The notes: a model not told the origin generated them from the letters alone. A stretch of DNA of 64,000 nucleotides from Sipunculus nudus (GCA_026874595.1 CM049316.1:72509176-72573175), one strand, 5' to 3'. Positions 48,781 through 61,760 are shown, numbered from the stretch's first letter. Numbers and translations: made by a program.

Positions 48781-51700
48781 ATTTTCAGTCAATCGTGAAT
48801 AAATTATGAGTGCATGTCTAAAAGTTTCATACAGAAATATTATGAAATTGTAGGAAACTTAAAATAATGGAGAGTTCTTGAACTTTACAACAAGTTTTGG
48901 TGATATTGGTAAAGCTACTTCTTACTAGTTTCGGTTTTAAGCTGAATCTGATTTCATATAAAATTACGTACATGCATAAGTTGTAACAGATAACAATTAT
49001 TTTATAAATTAAGCTACAATGTTCTTGGATAGTTTTTGTGTAATTAAATTTATAATATTAATGATAAAAATAATAAAATATTAAATTGATTTGATGCAAA
49101 CCCTTAAATATTAGCAACAGACCCGCGGGACACCCAATTTTTACCCGAGAGTCCTAACCCCTAAAAAGATGCCCCAGTTAAAGCCCTATTTAAGCCAATT
49201 TATTCACCAATTCTCTAAGTGAAAGTTGGTATAAAGGGAGTGAAACCTTGAATACTTCTAGTATAGCATTTGCTTCACAGAAAATACTAGGACATTACAA
49301 TTTGTGCATGGCCACGTCCCATGAAGCTTCGTGCTCTTAAAAGTCACGTATTAAATATTTATGTATATAATCTTGTGCCGAAAGCTGCGGCCATTCCTAG
49401 ATAATTATCTATAAAAAGGTGCGATTGCACTGCAAAGATAATCTTATCAATAGTCTTGTCATGGCACGGTTTGCATCCTTAGAAATCTCGTATATGTAGA
49501 ACTACACTTGTCAGGCTATCCAAGTCCTCGCCAACCAAGCAAAAGGCCAAACCCGGGCTCCATACACATATGCGATGGGTCATTTAAATGTCTTTTGTCG
49601 GAAAGCAAAAGATGGTTAGGCGCATTCAATATTGGTATTACGATTCAAATAATTCCAGAAAAAATACTCTGGTCTGACACACAATGTCACGGGTTCTAAC
49701 TATATACAGGGAAGCCATTTCTACTACTGAAATGAAACAATGGTCAAAAATCATATTTCTCAATCAGTATAAAATGAAATTGTCAGTTTACACTTATTTA
49801 AGGAGATATCTTTCCTTTAGTGCATTATAAGCTCATCAGAGCTCATCGATGGGCCCTTTCAGCTATTAGGTTTGCAGCGAGAGAATCAAACTTTTCGACG
49901 ACTTGTTAAAAATGACACTGCAACTGTAAGTGTGATGTTCAGCTAGTCAAATCAAAACCGTTAGGCCTGGGATGTTCCCATTTCTAATCCGACATGCTGT
50001 TCTAAACTCTGTTCCGTTAGTTAAGGTAATTTTTATTTACATTGAGAACTTTTATCGTAATTTATTTTATGAAAAGAAAGAAACATGACAGACAGCAAAA
50101 TAGAATCTCGTGTGGAGTTATTTTTGTAGTGTTTTAAAATTTTAAGTTATATTCGTGACTGGGGAGCCAGGAATATCACACCTAAGCAAATTTAATTTTT
50201 TTTGTATAAACATTTTTTAAAAAAACACACAAACGAGGCTTGAATGTTAACTCTTCGGAACTTTATTCTGTGAGATGGAAATTCCATGAGGTATACAAAT
50301 GTGTTCATACTGAGGTAGTATAAATTTACAATCATCTGGCTTATGCTCATTAGGATGATGACAAGCTGAAAATGTAATGATAAATTAAAGGAAGGGGGCA
50401 TTTTCCGCGTAATGGCATATTAAATTTTAATAAAGCTGGTACAAGAGCAAATTTAAGAGTACTTAATTTAAACTGGTGAGAACTTACCAACATAACGGCG
50501 GTTGAAGTGCAGTTGCCTCGACTATAATGACTGGCTTTTCGGACGGTGAATGTGCCTCTTGCAGCTGTATGAATAGGATCTCAAAGGAACGACTGTGCTC
50601 TCAGATCGGGTTGGTTTGATGCCACGTGGCCACACACTGAACAGGGACGAATCCAGACATTTGGTTAAGGATGGGGCCCAACCGAGGTAGACTAATGAGA
50701 AAACCTAAGTAATTCTTAACTCCATTAAGGGGGTGTCCAGATCGCAAATTAAATTCTTTTGAAACCCTTTAAACAAGATTGCAGTGGCTGAAAAGGAAGG
50801 AAGACAACCGCCCCCCCCCCCCGGGACCTCCATGGATCCGCCTCAGCTTTTGGTGTATAAGGACTTTCCACCAAGGAAAGGTGTACCACGGGAAGGGTCG
50901 CAGTGCTTGCCGGTTGTTCACGTTTGCAATAATTTGCTCACTTGAATCTTTTGTCTGTCAGGCTAGAAACATTCCATTCACTTGTTCAAAATCCAGTGAG
51001 TGGGCCCAATTTAGTGAGCCAAACTCCATGGTCAATTCGTCCTGTAATGCATTCGCCTTTTGAATATCGTAATGGTGTAAACATTTACTTTGTTTGCTGT
51101 TTGGGGGGCATTCCCCATATGACCTCCACCCAAGCCCCCTTAAATAGGTAACCCCGTCCCCACTTTGAATATTTTAAATAATATCCCAATAAAGCCCCCT
51201 TTAAGACGAATAGGACAAAGGTACCCTCCTCACCCTCCCATTATTTAATAACATCTCTCCTTCGAAATATCTTATGGGGTATGTATTCCAGTTATACGAT
51301 AAAGTTCTATTACCCCGCCGTATGAGGAATGAACACGAAAATGGTTCGCGTCCGTTAGTCGCGCCCCTTCATTATAGCTTACCAAATATCTCTAAATCAA
51401 CTACTTCTTCGTGAAAGTTTACGGACATATTCCTTACATAACTTTGATTATGTGATGTGATTATAATCTGCAGGTGGCACTAACTCGGTAAAACAATGAT
51501 TTTTTTTTACTTTGCTTCAGATAAGTCAGCAAAGCAGCAATTTGCAATAAGACCCTTCTTGTCACCATGATTTTAGTCAGTGAAATGCTATCAAAATAAA
51601 ATTATTCATCCTCACTACATTGTAGTTATATTTTAAATATGATATATCAAAAGATCATTGTTTTGTTCGCCTTCGGTACTCTCCAAATACTGTGCAAGAA

Positions 51701-52096
51701 AGGATTACACAGCTTTACTTGTATGAAAAAATATCGAAGAAAAACATGCGGACACGGGTAATGGGACGGACTATAGCGTTAATTTTTGGCGACCGTTAAA
51801 GACTCATTATTCATAGTCTCAGCAACAAAAATAAAACGTCTCCATTTTTGCTTTTGAAGTTTATTAACCTTATCCTGAGGTCAAAGTTCATTTTCGCCTA
51901 AAATAGACCTTGTAAAAAGTCAACTAAATTCAACCCATTCTCTCATAGATTTTTATTTGTTGTTGTTTGAATGAGGACACAGTTCTGGTACCTTTTGTAC
52001 GGATGAATTAACAGTAGTGAAAGACGTCATCATGAATGGTAGTGAATGACGTACGCGACTGGCAATACCACCGAGCCTTCGACAAAATACAAACGC
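48781..52096. other. unique AT-rich sequence, no firm gene
   Basis: There is a C-run at 50811-50822. On the minus strand 50958-51112 is open and ends in TGA; it includes KANALQDELTMEFGSLNWA, which reads like protein, with a possible donor just after DFEQ, but no partner exon was found. The ORF at 49508-49699 has no recognisable domain. No repeat family is recognised elsewhere in this stretch. Confidence 0.3.
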
Positions 52097-52801
52097 CACA
52101 TTGGTATTGAAAAGTGCATGACAAGAGCAAAGATTTCAGTATTTTGGCCTTTGATTAAACAGATTATTGAAAATAAAGTCAATTATGTGGCGACTGCTTA
52201 ATTGACCTATACGGCTAAACAAACAAAAGAACCACTTTTTCACCATGATGAACCAGGCAGCCCATGGGAAAGGGTCTCCGCTGATATGTTTGTATGTGAC
52301 ATGAAAGACTACTTGATCGCAGTGGACTGTTACTCGTGTTACTCCGAAGTTGTGGGAATTTCAGGAAACACTAGTAAAGCTTTCATCAAAGGACTGAAAA
52401 AAATCTGTTTTCCAATCAGGGAAGTCCTAATTTTGCTAGTGACTGGTATTTCATTCAATCAAACTTTAAATCCACTCATTCCACAATCTAATGGAAAAAT
52501 TGAAAAATCAGTACAGATTGTGAAAAACATGAAAAAATTCAGCTCACAATGGGGAAGACCACTTCCTAGGAATTCTGGCTTCCAGGTCAACTCTAATTCT
52601 GGGAGAATTGTTTCAGCTGAATTATTAATGGGCAGAAAGTTGAGATCTAATTTACCCATCACTGACCAGATGCAAATCTCTCAAAATTATTATGAAGTTC
52701 GAAAACCAATGAAGCTTAAATGGAAGCCAAGCAAAAACCATTGCAGATGGGGCCACAAGTATCCAAGAACTATGTACACGAATACACTGAACCAATCATG
52801 A
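52097..52801 (+). pseudogene. Ty3/gypsy-type integrase fragment, decayed
   Basis: Part of the pol polyprotein of an LTR retrotransposon. The frame opens at HIGIEKC, the start of the integrase zinc-binding segment, continues through VFWPLIKQII, hits a TAA at 52199-52201, then reads TAKQTKEPLFHHDEP, PWERVSADMF, a conserved catalytic-core start with its Asp (SADMF), DYLIAVDCYS, PQSNGKIEKSVQ and LLMGRKLRSNLP. Most of the region between the second and third catalytic acids is missing or scrambled after CFPIREVLI, so the copy is not functional. No LTRs, RT or gag were found beside it. A B fragment in reverse orientation follows. Confidence 0.8.
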
Positions 52802-53150
52802 AGATGAACAGATGGCAAATGCATGGATGGACGTTACGAGGAAATGATTGTAGGAGGCACTACCAGTCTCAAATATGAGATGGAGAGTTTTAGGATCTAT
52901 GGGCTTGCAAAATTTCAGCTCAATATATTGAGCCACTCCTGAGCTATGGACTGTTATCACAACGACACCCAGATTCAAAGGACTACAGGTGGCGCAACCT
53001 GTCTTCGTTAGGCATATCTACCTAGATTAGCAAATAACGGTGCCAGGTTTCGGAAAAAACGGACCAAGGGTCTCAGAGTTCCCCGGAAACAAATGTAGAG
53101 GCGGAACCCGATCTAAAACATAGTATCTGCAAAACTTTGTTTTGGCGGAC
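52802..53150 (-). mobile_element. HLE-B-like fragment, minus strand
   Basis: In minus sense it starts TCCGCCAAAAC-AAA-GTTTTGCAGATA then CTATG, the B 5' hairpin, and reads into CCGGGGAACTCTGAG as in other B copies. GGTTGCGCCACC lies at about 52987-52998. It is 3'-truncated. Confidence 0.55.
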
Positions 53151-54197
53151 AAAATAAATTTTAATGAATTAATGTGACATTGTGGATAAGGTATTAAATT
53201 TGGCACGGATCTGATTGTCAGTGCTGGCGTGGGGGGAGTTATTCGCTCTGTCGGTACTTTCTTATCAAGACTAAGCAATTTTATTTTCTGGGTTACTTTT
53301 CATTCCTGCATTTGTTATCTTCCAGACATCTTTTAGAGGGATTTCCACAACCAGTATCAAGACAAACAAGTATCGTCTTACACTTTATACTTTATTGGTA
53401 CATCCACATACTGTTACTACAGACGTCAAGGTTTGGTGCAGGTCATAATTAGATACATAAGCATGCTTACTGTAGTGCATACATGTTCATCTAAATTTTT
53501 TAAAAAGTTATATTTATGTATGAATAAAACTGGAATTTTGAAAACAAAACTGCACTGTTAAAACATAACAAGGGACCCATGGGTCACGGCGCTCAGCTGT
53601 TATATATGATAAAAAAATATGATTTGGCCATGAGGAACATGCTGGTTTTGTGTGGTAATAAATATAAGCTTTATTATGAGTGTTTAGTTTATGTATGATT
53701 TTGATAGTACCTTCGGAGACGGGGAAGAGGATTGATTTCCTTCATTTTATTAACAAATGGAGTGCTATTGTCACACAGGTTTTGACTTGGCCATATAACT
53801 TATAAGCAGCACATATAATAAAAGAGTTTAACTATTTATTAAAATTTAATAAATATTGTGCCAATATAATTTTTATTAAAAATATAATAAGAAAATCATG
53901 TTTTTTTTAAAATAAAATATAACTGAAATGATTCTTAAAATAATATTATGGAATATATTGAATATATTTTGAAAGTATCTGCACTGGTATTCAAATACTT
54001 TCATTTTTACCTGAATTCCCATTCTTATGCAATCAATTTTTTTTATGCAGTACATTTTCATATTCGAATACAAATACATTTGCAAAGCATTTGCACCATG
54101 TCTAGTATTAATTCAGTTTTAGCCAAAAAATGATGTTGAAAATCCAGAATATACAAAATTCACAAATTTAAATAATGATCATAAGTACCTTGTTTTA
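53151..54197. other. AT-rich sequence with an isolated HLE-J 5' end
   Basis: 53569-53598 reads AAGGGACCCATGGGTCACGG then CGCTCAGCTG, the J 5' end with its GACCCATGGGTC palindrome. The rest is featureless AT-rich DNA. Confidence 0.45.
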
Positions 54198-54482
54198 GGC
54201 CAAAAAAATAAAAGGTATGGTTCTCAGGCACCGCCCGCGTCAATTTTTACCCCCCGCATCAAAAATTTTTATTTTGATTTTCATCTTTCAAGAAGCTAAA
54301 TAATACAATTTATGTAGTGCTTTTACCTGTTTAGCAAAAAAAATTGTTATTTTCATGCTTTTCCCTGATCATATGACATTTTTATCGAAACATTCAAAAA
54401 AAGGTCAAAAATAAAATACCGCCCGCCCGCACTGATTTCTGAAAAAAGTGCCTGAGAACCATACCTTTATTTTTTTTTGGCC
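54198..54482. mobile_element. inverted-repeat MITE, TTA duplication
   Basis: Terminal inverted repeats of about 34 bp: GGCCAAAAAAATAAAAGGTA then TGGTTCTCAGGCAC on the left, mirrored on the right with small length changes in the A/T run. It is flanked by TTA on both sides (54195-54197 and 54483-54485). The size of 285 bp and 3-bp TTA target fit a PIF/Harbinger-derived MITE; that class call is inference. There is a CCGCCCGC-type inner repeat at both arms. Confidence 0.75.
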
Positions 54483-54836
54483 TTATGGCTTTTATTTATA
54501 TTTAAAAAAAATGTAATATAATAACTTTGGACTACTTTCACATCAATCTACACACTAGACACAGTAGGAATCTAGATTAATAGTATCAACTGCATCTCTG
54601 TCTTTCATTAATTTCCTTCATATGATCCCTAATGATTAGTAATGAATAATATGATTTATTTTCATAAAAATTGAACTAAAAATACCATAGGTGACTGTAT
54701 GGTGTTATTTGAAATAACATTGACGTTCTATCCATCCATACAAGATTCTTACATCATCAGTAACTGCAAGTTAATTTCCTGTTACTCATCAACTAACGGA
54801 TTCCTTTTCTATTAATTTTTCTTTAATTTGTTATTA

Positions 54837-54866
54837 GCAAGGGACCCATCGGTCACGGCGCTCAGC
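54837..54866 (+). repeat. isolated HLE-J 5' end
   Basis: CAAGGGACCCATCGGTCACG then GCGCTCAGCTG, nearly identical to 53569. It follows TTTTCTTTAATTTGTTATT, which also precedes the F element at 4436. Confidence 0.55.
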
Positions 54867-56504
54867 TGTTCGTGATTGGACTATAAATATTTCTCCACTG
54901 TGATACTATATCAAGTCGATAAAGCTTATGAATATCATGGACATGTTGGGCTATTATAAAGGAATGTAATGTAATATGTGAGTAAATGATAAATGAAATT
55001 GCCTGACTGATAGATTAATAGAGTCAAATATAGTGGTTTATTTTTTATTCATTTAGGAGGGGTTGTAAATTGTGATATATTTGAGCAAATATGAATGCAA
55101 TGACAGGAGTAATAAGCAGTAGTAGAATGATGATAAGGCTATTTGTTGAAGGATCCAAAGTGTATGGTAGTCTGCAAGCTTTCAATTTGACAGAGTTGAT
55201 GTTATGATTAACTATGCTGATGAAGTGATTTATGAATCTGTGACTGTATGACACAATATCTCTTTAGTCTTGACAAGGTACATTATTTTGATGCCCACTA
55301 TGTCTACATATTACACAATATTGACATAATTTCTGGCATGTACATAGGTACCTATGGATGAATAGTTATACAAAATATTAAAGTATGAATATATCTGATT
55401 CATCTTGTTCTTGCTTACTGAGGCTGACTTTGGGATGGGGTTCAGAGAAGGGAAAAGTGAGGGCAGCACGAAGGTGGATGTAGAAATATTCTATTGTAAT
55501 GTTTTTCATTTATATAAGAATATGAAAAGCTAAGAGGAAAGGGGCCCTCCTACTTGGTTATAGTAAAGTTCTAAATATATGATTGCAAACTAATCTCTGA
55601 CAAGACTGTCATGAAGAAAAACAGTAAAAGTTTTGAGATACTGTGATGCATATGAAAATTTACAGATGGACAGGCAAGTGGACAGAATGGACTAATACCT
55701 TTATTTCACTTTCAAGGGAATAATGCATTTAAGTTTATATATAATCCTATTTTTTTTAAGCATATCCACTTTTTCCATTAAGAAGTTTTTATCTGAATCA
55801 TTTTTTTATTTACAGGTTTTATAAATTTTTAATAAAAAAACTGAAAATATAAGTAAAAATATTAGAATTGTTGCAAAAGTTGCAATCTTTATATATACAG
55901 AGTAAAAAACTGAAACTATAAGTTAAAATATTAGAATTGTTGGAAAAGTTGCAATCATCATATATCCAGAGTGTAGCTCATATTGGGTCATATTATGCAT
56001 ACACATATTTTATTATTTTTAAATCATAAATGTTTAAACTGAATTTAAAAGAAAATAATGCCACATCATGGCATCTACAAGAATATTCCTTGAATCACTA
56101 TTAAAAAGTTTTGCAGTTTTGCAAGATTTGGAGTTTTCAGTACATGCTTAATTTTATTCACCAAAATAAAATAAAAGATTCAGTAAATTTGATAAAATAA
56201 AACATCTTTTCAAATAAAGTATACACACTGTTGTGCTAATTACTTTCCCAGTTTTAATTTATTACTGGAATTAATAGTCAATTTCACACCTGGTGAAGTT
56301 TTTACTCTTCTGAAGTAAGGAATTACTTATCTGATGAACATCCACACTTTCATAGCAATACACCACTTTGTGGACACAATTAAATGTACACTTTAATCAT
56401 TGTAACCCTGGTGATACAATACAAAATCTAAAATGTAGCATAGCCTAGAATAAGAATGAATCAAATACAGAAAATGATAACATTCATCTTATTTATGCAC
56501 AATC
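54867..56504. other. unclassified AT-rich sequence
   Basis: No gene seen. Two similar segments of about 60 bp (ACTGAAA(A/C)TATAAGT with TTAGAATTGTTG(C/G)AAAAGTT) occur at 55840 and 55908, a short local duplication. Confidence 0.4.
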
Positions 56505-56526
56505 GGGGGGGGGGGGGGGGGGGGGG
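56505..56526. repeat. poly-G run
   Basis: A run of about 22 G, a likely hotspot for assembly or sequencing error. The Gly-rich ORF crossing it is not a gene. Confidence 0.9.
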
Positions 56527-58025
56527 TGGGAGTGCAGGGCAGGTGGGAAAGCCTGCTGGTAGTGGCCAAGCTGACCCAAGGCAAGCTGCCTGGGGTGGGT
56601 TACATAATGCAAGTGAAGGTTGTACTACTAGGTGGGCTAGATGTAAACAACACTTGACATGGTGTATGAAAACATGAATAAAAGCTATTCTTTCCAATCA
56701 ATTCTTTGAAATTTCAGATTTTTAAAAGATTAAATCCTTATGTATATATGCTGTGAAAATTAAATCAACAGTGCCAAAGTTGGACAAAATTTAAAGTATT
56801 GATTTTTTATTTATGCTAATAACTTGAAAAATTTGCAAAATTCAGATCTAATTTTGGGTAAACAATTGAATCTTGATTAAATAAAGTTATATTCCTGAAA
56901 AAAAGTCTCTAGGTTCAGCAATTCTCATGTTAGGTGAGTAAATATATTTCCTGATTTTTTAAAAAATTGCATTATGTTTTGGCCCATAACTTCAAAATTA
57001 TACCCAATACTGACCTAATTTTTGGTATGTCCATAGCAAATGTATGAAAGAATGTGAATACTAAATACGATCAAAAACAGATCAGTGGTTTTGATATTAG
57101 GCAGCCTTGAAGTGTAACAATGGCTTTTTTTTATGGAAACGTTTTTTTTTCCTTAATATCTTGAAGGAACGAAGTCCTAATTACCCAATTTTCGGTATGG
57201 TAGGAGATTTTGGGGACATCTAAAATTATGCCAACAGCCTGGGGAGCATAGAGATGTGCACTGAATGACCTTCAGTCATCAAAGTGGACTGCTTGACAAT
57301 GTAACGGAATACAACAAGAGCCTCCAAAAAAATTCAATAACTAGCCTAATTTTGCAGCTTTTATTTTCAAATTTCAGATTTTAACAGATTAAATCCTTAT
57401 GTATACATGCTGTTAAAATTAAATCCACAGTATTTATAGGAAAAAAACGTGCCGTGGCCAAAGTTGAGCAAAATTTAAGGTACCAATTTTACATTTTTGC
57501 CAATATTTAAACAAATTTAACAGATTTTGATCTAACTTTTGGTATACAATTATATTTTGATTAATTAAAGTTGTATTACCGGAAAAAAGTCCCTACCTTT
57601 AACACTTTTGGTCTTAAGTGACCAAATATCTACCTGACTTTTTTACAAAGTCCATTATGTTTGGACCCATAACTTTTTTAAATTATATAATACTGACTTA
57701 ATATTTGGCATGTACATAGGAACCATATAGAGGAATATTTATGGTCAATATGAAGAAAACCAGATGAGTGGTTTTGATATTAGGCAGTCCTGAAGTGTGA
57801 AAATAGATTTCTAATAAAAAATTGAGGTTTTTCCTTAATATCTTGAAGGAACAAAGTCCTAATGACCCAATTTCCGCATGGTAGGAGATTTTGGGGACAT
57901 CTAACTGTATGCCGAATTTCAGATTCGTAGGTCCAATGGTGTCGAAACATGCCAGTCTTACGGATGGACGACGGACAATGGACCACGACTATAGTTCAGA
58001 TCACTTATAGTCAGCTGAGCTAAAA
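56527..58025 (+). mobile_element. HLE-F copy 2
   Basis: The body has TGATATTAGGCAG(C/T)C, GGCCCATAACTT-type and GGTAGGAGATTTTGGGGACA words in two stacked units. The 3' end is CACGACTATAGTTCAG then TATAGTCAGCTGAGCTAAAAA. It joins copy 3 directly. Confidence 0.65.
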
Positions 58026-59657
58026 ACCAATAAAAATTTATTAATTTATTGTTTATTGTTGTGTTGTTTTTCAAAACAACTACTAGATGAGTTGGGTTGG
58101 ACACCTGGATCAACTGTGGCTGGGCATTAGCTGCCTGGCTGCCCCAGTGTATGCTTCACTTAAGCATGCATAATCTGATAAAAGGTCAACAAGGTCAACA
58201 TACAGGTGACTCAAGTAGGGCTGGGTAGAGCCTGGGTTTGACATGGTCTCATACAAACATTAATAAAAGCTACAATATTTGGCCAATTTCTTTCAGCTTT
58301 CTAAACTACAAAGATGAAATCCTTTTTGTGTGCATGATACGAAAATTATATCAACATTGCTCTCAGGAAACAAATGTGCGATGGTCAAAGTTGGGCAAAA
58401 TTTAAGGTACTAATTTTATATTTTTACTAATAACTTATAAAATTTGAAAAATTCAGAACAAATTTTGGGTATTCAATTGAATCTTGATTAAATAATGTTA
58501 CATCCCTGACAAAAAATCTCTAGCTTCAGCAATCCTCTTGTTAAAGGAGTAAATATATTTCTTGATTTTTTAAAAAGTGCACTATGTTTGGGCCCATAAC
58601 TTAAAACAATTATGCAATACTGACATCATTTCTGGCATTTGCATAGGGAATGTATAGAAAAATATGTATATTATATATGATCAAAGTCAGATCAGTGGTT
58701 TTGATATTAGGCAGTCTTAAAGTGTAACAATGGGTTTTAAATGGAAAAATGGAAGTTTTTCATTAATATCTCAAAGGAATTAAGTCCTAGTGACCAAATT
58801 CTTGGCATGGTAGGGGATTTTGAAGACTTAGGAATTTAGAGGAACTTAGAGCTGAAGCTGGGGAGCTGAGCTCTAGCAAACTGCATAACACTAGCTTGAT
58901 GTAAACAATATGTGACATGGTGCTTGAAAACTTGAATAAAATCTACAGTTTTTTATCAACTGGTTTCAAATTTTTAATTTTAACAGTTGAAATGCTAACA
59001 AAAACATGCTTTGAAAATTAAATCCACAGCAGTTACAGGAAAAAAACCTGCCATTGTCAAAGCTGGGCAAAATTTAAGGTACCAATTTTTTGTTTTTGCT
59101 AATATTTTAAAAAATTTAAATTTTTTTGCCCTAATTTTGGATATACAATTTAATTTTGATTAATAAAAGTTATATTACTGGAAAAAATGCTTAGCTTTAA
59201 CAAGTTTTGTGTTAAGTGATCAAATTTCTTTCTTGATTATTTACAAAATGCATTATGTTTGGGCCCATAACTTTTTTTTTAAATTATATAATAAAGACCT
59301 AATTTCTGGCATGTACATAGGAACTATATAGAGTATTATTCATGGTAAATATGAGGAAAATCAGAGGAGTGGTTTTGATATTAGGCAGTCCTGGAGTGTG
59401 AAAATAGGTTTTAAATAAAAAATTGAGGTTTTTCCTTATTTTCTCAAAGGAACATAGTCGCAAAGACCGAGTTCTCGGCTTGGTAGGAGATCTTGGGGAC
59501 ATCTAACATTATGCCAAATTTTGGATTCCTAGGTCTTACGGTTTCAAAACGTACCACATCTACGGACATACGGACGGACAGACGGACAGCTTGACGGATG
59601 ACGCACAATGGACCACGACTATAGCTCAGATTACTTATAGTCGGCTGAGCTAAAAAT
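58026..59657 (+). mobile_element. HLE-F copy 3, tandem with copy 2
   Basis: Starts immediately after the copy 2 end with CCAATAAAAATTTATTAATT and runs to CACGACTATAGCTCAG then TATAGTCGGCTGAGCTAAAAA. It is strongly similar to 4436-6050 throughout. GGACGGACAGACGGACAG lies just before the 3' end. Confidence 0.7.
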
Positions 59658-60660
59658 CCTGTTTATCTGTATTACATACAACAGATTCTTTGGTTTTATA
59701 AATATAAGACTTACAAAGAATAATAATTTTTTCTTCTGTTTACCTTATTCATATACCCCCGACATTAGATATGGTGATATAGTATACGCAATGCAAACAT
59801 CCAGCTAAAATCTTTTAACAGTATAACTTCTAAAAAATAATTAATGTCCGACATGTTCTGTTCTAGACTACATAATCTACACTTTTTATTATTTGTAATT
59901 CCAAACCATCCCTTCAGATATAAAACATTAGACAATATTTCATACTGGAATTCACAAATCCTTTTTCTTTACACACATTCAGACAATTTGAATGGAGTAC
60001 CCTCAATTCATCTTCAAAAATATTTTATTTAAAGCTATATTTTGATTTTGTTTCAAAGGTTGGTCTTAGCTGACTAACAAAATAATCGTACACCTTGGCA
60101 TATCAACAGAACCCTGTGCAGTTTTACATATATACATGTACATATCAAGATTATCTTTGAGCATATCATTACCAATCTCCATTATAGTATGATATTATCA
60201 GAGATCTATATACAAAAATCTTTTAGTATTGCACCATTAACTATGTCATGGTACCGTCATCTATAAATATTTGATTTGCAAAGATCTCTCTGCTTTCTAA
60301 TAAAGATTTACGGAATATAGGTATTCCTTCAGTTGTTATAGATTTATTATTATCCAAATAGATTCTACTGATTCATATAGAACCGGAATCTTTCCAACTC
60401 TAAGTACATTCAGAAATAAAACTTCCATATATGGCACTAAACACATCATTGAATAATTTCCAGTCTTTATCTGTATTATCTAAATATCATATGCACATAT
60501 AGTTGTCCTTTAATATAACTATCAATGTGTAGCATGTTCAAACCTCCATTCTACAAAAGTTTCACTGAACTTTCTCTCTGCACTTTTGTTTGACCTTTCC
60601 ATAAAAAGGACCAGAGCCATTTTGGTAAAATAAAGTTTGATACTAAATGTGCCAATTCTG
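59658..60660. other. unclassified AT-rich sequence
   Basis: No gene, RNA or repeat family recognised; the short ORFs have no domain. Confidence 0.4.
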
Positions 60661-61760
60661 AACAAGTGACCCATGGGTCATGATGCTCAGCCGACTGACA
60701 TGTTGATAATATGTCCTTGCACAGACAACTGATTAAGATAGGTGTCATCACTGTTCATGCATATTAGCTTAAGTTCATCAAGACCCTTAAAAACAACAAA
60801 TTTGATGACAATCCAACCAGCCTTTCATGAGGAATCTGGCAATTTGTGTGTATTTTGCATTACTTCTGGGGTGCTCAAACATACCCAAAAAATCTGAGAA
60901 TATAGGTCACTGTGACATAATTTCAGGTTTTTGGGAAGAACTTTTGAGGAACTCTCAGGATGTCAAGTTAGAAGATTCTGTGCCCTATGGATATGATTTG
61001 TGCCCTACTTTGGTATCAAATTTTCATTATTCTGAGGGGTGTTTATAAGCCCCATAGCTCAGAAAATATGGGTAACAGAGACCTTAATTCACGTTTCCAA
61101 GGAGACTTTTCACAGATCTCCCTGGATGTCAGGTTTGAAGATTCTAGGACCAATGGTCACAATTTGAGCCCTGTTAAGGGACGACCACATCTTTGAAGGT
61201 CAGATAAATAGCAAAAAAAAATGTGTTAAAATTTTTAGAAGTGGTGCAACCAGTCCACAAGAACTGATGAAACACTCCATGATGAATATGCATGCAAAGA
61301 ATCAGGGTGATTAATGCGATAGTTGTTCAGATACTGGAGCTTTTGTATCAAATTTTCTATTATTCTGTGGGGGGGGGGGGGTGTGTAAAAGCCCCACAGC
61401 TCACAGGTTTTGGGTAACAGAGACCTAATTCCAGGTTTCCAAGGCCTCCCTACGTGTCAAGAAAAAAGATTCTAAGTCCAGTCATTAAGGTTTGTGCCCT
61501 GTTATCAGATTGGCATCTTTTAAGGTCTCAAAAATAGAGAAAAAAAATCGTAAAAAATAAAAAAATACAGGTGGTGCCACCAGTCTGCAAAAACTGATGT
61601 AACAACCCATGATCAATATCCATGCAAAGAATCATGGTGATCAATGCATTAATTGTTCAGAAATTTGAGCTTTTGTATGAAATTTTTCATTATTCTGGGG
61701 GGTACTTCAGAGCCCCATAGCCTGAAGAATATGGGTAACAGAGACTTTATCCAGGTCATA
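60661..61760 (+). mobile_element. HLE-J start with K-type tandem body
   Basis: Opens with a J-like 5' end (GTGACCCATGGGTCATGATG then CTCAGC). About three units of roughly 290 bp follow, with CCCCATAGCTCA(G/C), GGGTAACAGAGAC, CCAGGTTTCCAAGG, CCATGCAAAGAATCA-type words and GGTGGTGCCACCAGTC (61568) or GTGGTGCAACCAGTC (61251). 61370-61381 is a G-run. The same body occurs reversed at 43440-43640. Confidence 0.6.

Noticed and set aside
50779-51063. 94-codon ORF on the plus strand
   Set aside because: It starts across a poly-C run and has no domain; the opposite strand gives a more protein-like reading.
56456-56677. Gly-rich ORF
   Set aside because: It depends on the length of a poly-G run.
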